Source: Thermoplasmatota archaeon
GTDB taxonomy: Archaea > Thermoplasmatota > Thermoplasmata > UBA10834
NCBI GenBank assembly: GCA_030836605.1
Contig: JAUPMC010000057.1
Span: forward strand, 1-16,957
Reading direction: 5' to 3'
DNA: 16,957 nt
Made by a program: the position numbers and the translations under genes. How positions within the stretch are numbered: position 1 is the stretch's first letter; the number at the start of each line of letters is the position of its first letter. Positions 12,004 through 16,957 of the stretch are shown here, piece after piece. Below the pieces are notes generated by a model. It saw nothing but the letters and a program-made list of their open reading frames with translations, was not told the origin of the DNA and ran no database searches.

Positions 12004-12876
12004 TCAGCTGGGGTAGAAGAACGCTTCCTTGCCCTTGCGGACGACCCTCACGAGGCCCCTCTTCGACAGCGAGGCGATGGCCTTCGTCGCCTGCTCGGGC
12101 GGCAGCTTGCTGGCCCGCATCAGCTGGCCCCTCGTGACGCCGCTCGGCCTCAGGACGCCGAGGATCCTCTGCTCGGCCTCCTCCTCGGTCCCGGCGGACT
12201 GTATCACGAGTTGCTTCCTGACCGCTGGCGCGGGCGGCGGCACAAGCTTGTACACCTCGGCCTTGCCCTGCCTCTCTGTCACGGTGCTCCCCGCGGATAT
12301 GAGCCTGCCCAGGCTGAGCGTGACCTTCTCCTCCGAGTAGCCCGTGAGAGACATGATGTCGGCGATGGTCTTCCCCTGCTCGTCCAACAGCGACAGGACC
12401 TCGCCGTCGAGCAGGTTCTCCGGCGGGTGCTTGTCCTTGACGACGGACAGGTTGTCGAGGTGCGTCTTCAGGAAGTCCTTGCTGACCTCCTTGAACTTGT
12501 CCATGTCCTCCTCGAGCAGCCTCTCCAGCTCCTCGACGTCCAGGCCCAGCTCCTTCCACCTCTCGAGCTTCTCCCTGTACAGCTTCCTCTTGAGCTCGGT
12601 GGCCTTCTGGTCCACCAGTGGGGTCACGTGGTTCTTCCTCTCACCGGTGTCCTCGATGTCCGTGCGGGTGGTGACGCTGTACCTGACGCTGGAGCCCCTG
12701 AGGGCGTGGTGTATGTCCTCCAGCTTGTCGAACAGGCGCTCGTCGTCCCCAAGGTCGAGCTCGAAATCGTAGTCGCCGACAACTGGCGTGGCGCCGATCT
12801 GCCTCATGCGCTCCACGACCTCCTTGGGCGACTCGCCCTCGCTGCTCATCTCGACCCTTATGAAAGTCTTGATCAT
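12004..12876 (-). CDS. Putative regulator: alpha/beta N-domain, coiled coil, two winged helices
   Basis: I do not recognise a named family. The 290-residue protein appears to have three parts. Residues 1-70 (IKTFIRVEMSSEG...GDYDFELDLGDDERLFDKLEDI) have a beta-alpha-beta pattern like ferredoxin-like ligand domains of Lrp/AsnC-type regulators. Residues about 88-150 are highly charged and helical, probably a coiled coil (ELKRKLYREKLERWKELG, VEELERLLEEDMDKFKEV). Two winged-helix domains follow, at about 157-210 (GKTIADIMSLTGYSEEKVTLSLGRL) and 230-288 (VTRGQLMRASKLPPEQATKAIASLSKRGLVRVV). A dimeric DNA-binding role is likely, with the N-domain sensing or oligomerising. A TATA box (12908-12901) lies about 28 bases before the ATG, fitting a leaderless mRNA. 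It sits upstream of the ECF operon on the same strand and divergent from primase. Confidence 0.68.
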   Translation of the reverse strand: MIKTFIRVEMSSEGESPKEVVERMRQIGATPVVGDYDFELDLGDDERLFDKLEDIHHALRGSSVRYSVTTRTDIEDTGERKNHVTPLVDQKATELKRKLYREKLERWKELGLDVEELERLLEEDMDKFKEVSKDFLKTHLDNLSVVKDKHPPENLLDGEVLSLLDEQGKTIADIMSLTGYSEEKVTLSLGRLISAGSTVTERQGKAEVYKLVPPPAPAVRKQLVIQSAGTEEEAEQRILGVLRPSGVTRGQLMRASKLPPEQATKAIASLSKRGLVRVVRKGKEAFFYPS

Positions 12877-12900
12877 CGTGACTACCTTGGGCTGGCGACA

Positions 12901-12908
12901 CTATAACC
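12901..12908 (-). promoter_or_regulatory. TATA box of the three-domain regulator
   Basis: GGTTATAG on the minus strand, centred about 28 bases before the ATG at 12876, the leaderless spacing. Confidence 0.5.
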
Positions 12909-12969
12909 GTGGGGGTTCTTTATGGTTTTCGGAAATCCTCATACACGCAGCCCCAGGGCAGATGTGAGC

Positions 12970-12978
12970 TTAATATAC
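12970..12978 (+). promoter_or_regulatory. TATA box of priS
   Basis: TTAATATAC is centred about 29 bases before the priS ATG at 13003. It predicts a leaderless transcript; no convincing Shine-Dalgarno is needed for this start. Confidence 0.6.
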
Positions 12979-13002
12979 TGGTCAGTTTGATGACACTGGA
13001 GC

Positions 13003-14235
13003 ATGCCCTCTGACGCCTCGGTCAGATTCGTGACGACCATGTTCTCGAAGCACTACCGCGAGGCGCCCCTCCATATGCCTGACAGGTTCGCTAGGAGGGA
13101 GTTCGGGTTCATGTTCTTCGACAGGACCTTCGTGATGAGGCACCTGTCGTTCCCGACGAGGGCGGCCCTTAAGAACTACCTCGTCGAGCAGGTCCCCTCG
13201 CACGCGTACTACTCGTGCGCCTACTACGAGAAGCCTGACGCGCCGACCATGGCGGAGAAGGGGTGGCGCGGGGCGGACCTCATATTCGACCTTGACGCCG
13301 ACCACGTGGAGGGCACGAAGGGGCTGTCCTACGAGAAGATGCTCGAGCGGGTCAAGGAGGAGGTCGTGAGGCTCATAGACGAGTTCCTGCTCGGGGACCT
13401 GGGGTTCGACGAGGGGAGCCTCAAGGTGGCGTTCTCCGGGGGGAGAGGGTACCACGTGCACATCAACGACCCGCGCGTGATGAGGCTGTCGAGCCACGAG
13501 AGGCGGGAGATCGTGGACTATGTCACGGGCACGGACCTGGACATAGACTGGGTGTTCCCGTCGACCGCGTTCGAGGCGAGGAAGTACAAGGACAGGGTCG
13601 GGATGGAGTACCGGAGGGCGATGCCCAGGCTCGAGGAGGGCGGGTGGCGCCGGAGGATGAGGAGGGGCATCGACGACCTGCTCACGGAGCTGGAGGCACT
13701 CGACCAGGAGGAGGCGGTGAAGAGGATATCCGAGATGCTCTCGGCGTCCGAGAAGGAGACCGGGGGGAAGACCGTCAGCGGCCTCTACTCCGACCTGTTC
13801 ACGGGGGCCTCGGGCAAGCGCGGGGTCGACAGGATGCGCTCGGACGACACGTTCGAGGTGTTCTCCCAGAAGAGGTACGGCGACGCGTTCCTGAGGCTGG
13901 TCGAGATGCGAGTCAAGGGCCGGATGAAGGGCGAGACCGACGAGCCCGTGACATCCGACATCAAGAGGCTCATAAGGCTCCCCAGCTCGCTGCATGGGAA
14001 GACCGGGTTCGAGGTGATCCCCATGAGGAGGGACGACCTGGACGGGTTCGACCCGTTCGTGTCCGCCGTGCCGCGGGCGTTCGGCGCCCGCGAGGTGGGC
14101 GTGGTGTGCGAGAAGGCCGTCGAAGTCAGGCTCAAGGACAGGACTTACTCCCTGGACGAGGGCCGGAACGAGGTGCCCGAGTTCGTCGCAGTGCACCTCA
14201 TCTGCCGCAGGCTCGCGACCATGGACGTTAAGTGA
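13003..14235 (+). CDS. priS: DNA primase small (catalytic) subunit PriS
   Basis: Archaeo-eukaryotic primase catalytic subunit, which makes primers for replication together with PriL (not in this window). The 410-residue protein carries the metal-binding DxD in IFDLDADH (Asp96 and Asp98), the nucleotide-binding SGGRGYHVHI (145-154), and the C-terminal DIKRLIRLPSSLHGKTGF (319-336) that contributes the third catalytic Asp and the phosphate-binding Arg/His. The usual RLPGSLHGKTG reads RLPSSLHGKTG here, a minor change. MFSKHYREAP and RREFGFMFFD near the N-terminus also match the family. Length is slightly above the common archaeal size. I do not see a clear cysteine-rich zinc knuckle after the DxD. 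The promoter is private and divergent from the regulator at 12876. Confidence 0.95.
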   Translation: MPSDASVRFVTTMFSKHYREAPLHMPDRFARREFGFMFFDRTFVMRHLSFPTRAALKNYLVEQVPSHAYYSCAYYEKPDAPTMAEKGWRGADLIFDLDADHVEGTKGLSYEKMLERVKEEVVRLIDEFLLGDLGFDEGSLKVAFSGGRGYHVHINDPRVMRLSSHERREIVDYVTGTDLDIDWVFPSTAFEARKYKDRVGMEYRRAMPRLEEGGWRRRMRRGIDDLLTELEALDQEEAVKRISEMLSASEKETGGKTVSGLYSDLFTGASGKRGVDRMRSDDTFEVFSQKRYGDAFLRLVEMRVKGRMKGETDEPVTSDIKRLIRLPSSLHGKTGFEVIPMRRDDLDGFDPFVSAVPRAFGAREVGVVCEKAVEVRLKDRTYSLDEGRNEVPEFVAVHLICRRLATMDVK

Positions 14236-14240
14236 GAAAA

Positions 14241-14248
14241 CTATTAAT
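14241..14248 (+). promoter_or_regulatory. TATA box of the membrane protein at 14274
   Basis: CTATTAAT begins 5 bases past the priS stop codon and is centred about 29 bases before the ATG at 14274. This supports independent, leaderless transcription and decides the start codon against the overlapping GTG at 14232. Confidence 0.5.
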
Positions 14249-14273
14249 CGGCTCTCGGGCATCTTCGGGTGCG

Positions 14274-15098
14274 ATGCCGTTCTCGAAGAAGATTCTGGAG
14301 GACTCCATTCGGTTGGGGAGGATCCGCGCCATCAAGCGGACCCTGTACGTCGTGGAATTCGCCCTCCTCGTCGCCCTGGCGATCTTCTTCGTGTTCGTCA
14401 TTGGGGACGCCGCCCTCACACCGCGCCTATACCTGCCCATCGACGAGTTCCTGGCGGTGTTCGCTCTCGTGCTGCTCGTCATATGCGTCGAGAGCTTCTT
14501 CTTCAGGATCCTGGAGATAAGGTTCGCCCGGAGCTCCAGCGCGAGGCACCTGATGGCCAAGAACTCGATCACACACTCCCTCTTGCTGGCCGTTGTCGCC
14601 GCGGTCGTTACGATCGTGCTGATGGTGCCATCGGTCCTCGCGGTCGCGGAGGACGCCGCGCAGAAGACCGTCTCCGTATCCAGCGAGGACTTCGAGCTGT
14701 GGACCAAGGACCCTCTAGCGATCCAGCGCGTGTCCGAGCTGCGCGCATCCTGCCCTGACACCGTCGAGCTCTACGTCGTCCGCGACTCGGACTACGTCGA
14801 GTACGACGGGGACGTCACCGACATGTACTTCCAGCGGATCAACAGGGACGACTACGAGGTCGCTGGCTCGCTGATCATCGAGATGCCGGTCATGGAGTAC
14901 GCCTTGCTCCACCTGGTCGTCAACGACCTCTCGTCGCCTGGCGCGAGCGTGACCGTGACCATCGTCTACGACACCTCCGAGAACATCACGGGCATAGTGG
15001 CCTTGCTGAGCATGGCATTCGTGGTCGCCAACGTCGCGTGGATCGCGTACCTCACGCCCATCGAGAAGAAGTACGCCCAGGGATCCATATACAAGTGA
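14274..15098 (+). CDS. Four-helix membrane protein with an extracytoplasmic domain, unknown function
   Basis: Not recognised. The 274-residue protein starts with a basic cytoplasmic segment (SKKILEDSIRLGRIRAIKR). Three hydrophobic helices follow: LYVVEFALLVALAIFFVFVI (about 24-43), FLAVFALVLLVICVESFFF (about 59-77) and LLLAVVAAVVTIVLMVPSVL (about 103-122). An acidic domain of about 110 residues comes next (VSVSSEDFELW, VELYVVRDSDYVEYDGD, SVTVTIVYDTSENI), probably outside the cell, and then a last helix ITGIVALLSMAFVVANVAWIAYL before a short basic tail. The domain's alternating hydrophobic pattern suggests a beta-sandwich. The open frame extends to a GTG at 14232 overlapping the priS stop, but the TATA box lies inside that stretch, so ATG 14274 is preferred. 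Confidence 0.75.
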   Translation: MPFSKKILEDSIRLGRIRAIKRTLYVVEFALLVALAIFFVFVIGDAALTPRLYLPIDEFLAVFALVLLVICVESFFFRILEIRFARSSSARHLMAKNSITHSLLLAVVAAVVTIVLMVPSVLAVAEDAAQKTVSVSSEDFELWTKDPLAIQRVSELRASCPDTVELYVVRDSDYVEYDGDVTDMYFQRINRDDYEVAGSLIIEMPVMEYALLHLVVNDLSSPGASVTVTIVYDTSENITGIVALLSMAFVVANVAWIAYLTPIEKKYAQGSIYK

Positions 15099-16007
15099 TC
15101 AGCCGAGCGCGCAGCACGTGTCCTTTCTCCTGATGGTGATCCCCTTCGCGGCGGCCGCCCTGACGGTCTCCTCCGACGGGAGCGCTATCCCGTCCAGACC
15201 GGCGAGCACCGCGTCGAGCTCCCACGAGCGGTCGCGCCTCGAGCGCATGCACCCGAGCACGATGCGCGTCCTCGGGAGGGACGAGCGCGCGGCCTTCACG
15301 AAGGACACGACATCCTCCCCGCTCGGGGGCCTGCGGGACTCGTAGTCGGTCCCCCTCGTGGGGATGAAGGATATGATGACCAGCGTGCTCGGCGATATCG
15401 GCCCCAGCCGTCTCAGGGCCGCCATCTCCCCGCTCATCTCCCCGCCCTTGACGCCCACGCACACGTGGGGCGCGACCGTGCCCGCCCCGAGGTCCATCAG
15501 GTCCCTGACGACTGAGAAGTACTCCTCAGACGAGGCCCCTATGCCCAGTACCTCGCGCACCGTCTCGTCGTCGCCGTACAGGTCCACGGAGAACGAGTCC
15601 ACACCCGCCTCGACGAGCTCCCGGAGCGACTCCCTGGGAGCGAGGCCGACATGGGCGTTTACCTTGAGCTGGGTCGAGGACTTTATCCTCTTGATGGCGG
15701 GGACGAACCTCTCAAGGCGGACCCGGCCATCTACATCTGAACCACCGCTCAGGAGGAACCCTTTCCCGCCGGCCTCGGACAGAGAGGACGCGAACGACAG
15801 GAGCTCGTCGGGCTCGGTCGCCGGGACCATGCCCTCGAGGTACCTCCCCGCGCAGTGCCTGCACCTCAGGGAGCACGAGCGGCCCGTGACGGATACCGAC
15901 GGGAAACCCCTGCCGGGATAGTAGCAGTCGAGGACACTCTGCACGGAGCACGTCCAGTGCCGGGGCGGGTAATGAAGGTTGTGCGGGCGTTCGCAGGAGC
16001 CATGCAA
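15099..16007 (-). CDS. Radical SAM protein, biotin/lipoyl synthase homologue (COG1856-like)
   Basis: A radical SAM enzyme of 302 residues. The iron-sulfur cluster motif CSLRCRHC (Cys45, Cys49, Cys52) is preceded by FPSVSVTGRS and followed by a glycine-rich SAM-binding LLSGGSD (about 84-90). Downstream are KVNAHVGL, DSFSVDLYGDDETVREVLG, PHVCVGVKGGEMSGEMAALRRLG, FIPTRGTDYESRRPPSGEDVVSF and LGCMRSRRDRSWELDAVLAGLDGIALPS. This order resembles the archaeal biotin-synthase-like family that includes proteins implicated in LipS-type lipoyl synthesis, though I cannot assign a substrate. The frame begins at TTG 16007, which falls in the divergent promoter; a GTG at 15944 (before QSVLDCYYPG) is a credible shorter start. 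Cys20, Cys28 and a terminal CC pair may bind an auxiliary cluster. No second radical SAM partner is adjacent. Confidence 0.82.
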   Translation of the reverse strand: MHGSCERPHNLHYPPRHWTCSVQSVLDCYYPGRGFPSVSVTGRSCSLRCRHCAGRYLEGMVPATEPDELLSFASSLSEAGGKGFLLSGGSDVDGRVRLERFVPAIKRIKSSTQLKVNAHVGLAPRESLRELVEAGVDSFSVDLYGDDETVREVLGIGASSEEYFSVVRDLMDLGAGTVAPHVCVGVKGGEMSGEMAALRRLGPISPSTLVIISFIPTRGTDYESRRPPSGEDVVSFVKAARSSLPRTRIVLGCMRSRRDRSWELDAVLAGLDGIALPSEETVRAAAAKGITIRRKDTCCALG

Positions 16008-16009
16008 AA

Positions 16010-16017
16010 GGTTTATC
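16010..16017 (+). promoter_or_regulatory. TATA-like box of the L18Ae operon
   Basis: GGTTTATC is centred about 39 bases before the L18Ae ATG, predicting a leader of roughly 13 bases. It overlaps the upstream end of the divergent radical SAM gene, so the two genes share a very short regulatory region. Confidence 0.5.
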
Positions 16018-16051
16018 TGAGGCCCCCTCTCTAGGGCCCCTGCTGGTCAGC

Positions 16052-16285
16052 ATGAAGGCATTCGAAGTCAAGGGACAATACCGAATATCTCTGCGCAGGT
16101 GGCAGCCGTTCGCCATCGAGGTGGCATCGCCTGACGAGAAGGCCGCCTTGGAGAAGTCGTTCGCTCTCATTGGCAGCAGGCACGGGGTCAAGCGCAAGTT
16201 CGTGAAGATAGAGGGCGTGAAGCCGCTCAAGCTCGAAGAGGTCACGGACCACGCGGTCAAGTACCTGTTGGGGGCCAAGAAGTGA
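16052..16285 (+). CDS. rpl18a: Large ribosomal subunit protein eL20 (L18Ae / LX)
   Basis: Archaeal/eukaryotic-type ribosomal protein of 77 residues, normal size for archaeal LX. The opening MKAFEVKGQYRISLRRWQPF and the following EVASPDEKAALEKSFALIGSRHGVKR are diagnostic, ending in KFVKIEGVKPLKLEEVTDHAVKYLLGAK. It binds 23S rRNA in the large subunit. It heads the cluster LX - prefoldin alpha - ftsY, an arrangement conserved in many archaea. Its stop codon overlaps the GTG of the prefoldin gene (GTGA), pointing to one transcript. Confidence 0.95.
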   Translation: MKAFEVKGQYRISLRRWQPFAIEVASPDEKAALEKSFALIGSRHGVKRKFVKIEGVKPLKLEEVTDHAVKYLLGAKK

Positions 16286-16704
16286 CCGACGAGGCCGCCC
16301 TCCGGGAGAACATGATGAGGCTCGAGACCGCGAAGGCTCAGCTCGAGGCGCTGGCGAAGCAGCAGGAGCTCATACAGCTCGCGGTCGAGGAGCACGTCAA
16401 GGCCAGGGAGACGGTCAAGAACCTCGTCAAGAGCGCCCCCGGGGACGAGCTGATGGTCCCGGTCGGGGCGGACTCATACATCTTCGCCAAGTCCTCCGAG
16501 AGGAAGGATGTCGTCCTGGGCGTCGGCTCAGGCGTCTCCGTGCAGCGCAACGCCGAGGAGGCCGAGAAGATGCTCGACTCCAGGGTCGAGGAGCTCGCCC
16601 AGGCGTTCCAGAGGGTGGCTGAGATGGCCGTCCAGACGGAGGAGGCCATCCAGGAGCTCACGGAGAAGATCCAGCGGCAGTACGAGGGGTCTCGGCCGGA
16701 CTAG
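16282..16704 (+). CDS. pfdA: Prefoldin subunit alpha
   Basis: Alpha subunit of the hexameric prefoldin (GimC) chaperone, which holds unfolded proteins and hands them to the thermosome. The 140-residue length is typical. Long coiled-coil helices lie at both ends (about residues 4-50 and 95-135), flanking the beta-hairpin region PGDELMVPVGADSYIFAKSSERKDVVLGVGSGVSVQR, which is the family's hallmark. The start is GTG at 16282, overlapping the L18Ae stop codon by two bases. ftsY begins 18 bases after its stop. Confidence 0.94.
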   Translation: MTDEAALRENMMRLETAKAQLEALAKQQELIQLAVEEHVKARETVKNLVKSAPGDELMVPVGADSYIFAKSSERKDVVLGVGSGVSVQRNAEEAEKMLDSRVEELAQAFQRVAEMAVQTEEAIQELTEKIQRQYEGSRPD

Positions 16705-16711
16705 ACGGCCC

Positions 16712-16716
16712 GAGGT
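16712..16716 (+). promoter_or_regulatory. Ribosome binding site of ftsY
   Basis: GAGGT lies six bases before the ftsY ATG at 16723 and supports that start within the L18Ae - prefoldin - ftsY transcript. Confidence 0.5.
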
Positions 16717-16722
16717 TCGGAC

Positions 16723-16957
16723 ATGTTCAAGGCTCTGAGGGAGAAGTTCTCGGCGGCGTCGAGCGCGGCCAAGAGCAAGTCGATAGAGGACATCTCAGAG
16801 GTCGCCGGCGATTCTGGAAGGCGTCTGAAGGAGAGCGTCCTCGACGACGTGCTCAACGAGCTCCAGATGGGGCTCTTGGAGGCGGATGTCGCGCTGCCGG
16901 TCGCTGAGGAGCTCGCCGAGAAGGTCCGGGCGTCCCTGGCTGGGAAGAGGATCGACC
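16723..16957 (+). CDS. ftsY: Signal recognition particle receptor FtsY, N-terminal fragment
   Basis: SRP receptor GTPase, cut by the right edge after 78 residues. The visible part is the basic/amphipathic start (MFKALREKFSAASSAAKSKS) and the helical N domain: LDDVLNELQMGLLEADVALPVAEELAEKV, with the LLEADVAL motif characteristic of SRP-type GTPases, then RASLAGKRID. The G domain lies outside. The acidic A domain found in many FtsY proteins is very short here, as is usual in archaea. The start is supported by GAGGT six bases upstream and by close spacing to prefoldin alpha. Confidence 0.93.
   Translation, partial: MFKALREKFSAASSAAKSKSIEDISEVAGDSGRRLKESVLDDVLNELQMGLLEADVALPVAEELAEKVRASLAGKRID

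Noticed and set aside
12982..14262. Long open frame antisense to priS
   Set aside because: PriS on the other strand has all catalytic motifs; this frame shows only shadow composition.
14232..14273. GTG start of the membrane protein overlapping the priS stop
   Set aside because: The TATA box at 14241-14248 lies inside this stretch and is 29 bases from the ATG at 14274.

Overview
This window is archaeal chromosome. It holds MCM, the small primase subunit, Tsr3, L18Ae/LX, prefoldin alpha, FtsY and an archaeal type IV pilin, and A/T-rich TATA elements stand about 25-30 bases before many starts. The DNA is GC-rich with heavy AGG arginine use, GTG and TTG starts are common, and genes in operons overlap by a few bases. 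The gene set looks euryarchaeal. Thermoplasmatota is my best guess, but that is inference without a phylogeny.

Layout, left to right. (a) 1-995, minus: the N-terminal part of the replicative helicase MCM, running off the left edge, preceded by tsr3 (rRNA aminocarboxypropyltransferase). The MCM reading frame has no usable start codon, which suggests a one-base indel in a six-base homopolymer. (b) 1154-1888: an RDD-family membrane protein (plus) converging on a small winged-helix regulator (minus). (c) 2007-4826, minus: three consecutive RecA/KaiC-like genes followed by a type IV pilin. Only the first KaiC-like protein keeps a full ATPase site. The second has lost the P-loop, and the third has substitutions in both Walker motifs. 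This accessory block is the most unusual part of the window. (d) 4937-6229, plus: a fused hexulose-6-phosphate synthase/RraA-like protein, divergent from the KaiC operon. (e) 6234-7094, minus: HtpX-type M48 membrane protease. (f) 7293-8756, plus: FAD-linked oxidase of the GlcD/D-lactate dehydrogenase type. (g) 8763-11918, minus: a complete ECF-type vitamin or micronutrient importer in the order A-A-T-S. Its two ATPases look asymmetric. (h) 12004-12876, minus: a putative regulator with a ferredoxin-like N-domain, a coiled coil and two winged helices. (i) 13003-15098, plus: primase small subunit, then a four-helix membrane protein with its own promoter. (j) 15099-16007, minus: radical SAM enzyme resembling biotin/lipoyl synthase homologues. 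(k) 16052 to the right edge, plus: L18Ae - prefoldin alpha - ftsY, a conserved archaeal translation/protein-targeting cluster.

How it fits together: the flanks are housekeeping genes for replication, rRNA modification, translation and protein targeting. Between them lie transport (ECF), central metabolism (HPS/RraA), redox (FAD oxidase), membrane quality control (HtpX) and a surface/signalling module (KaiC trio plus pilin). Two promoter classes are visible. Many genes have a TATA-like box about 28-30 bases before the start codon, fitting leaderless mRNA. Others (pilin, FAD oxidase, RDD protein) have a leader with a strong stem-loop. I see no tRNA, rRNA, CRISPR array, insertion sequence or integrase.
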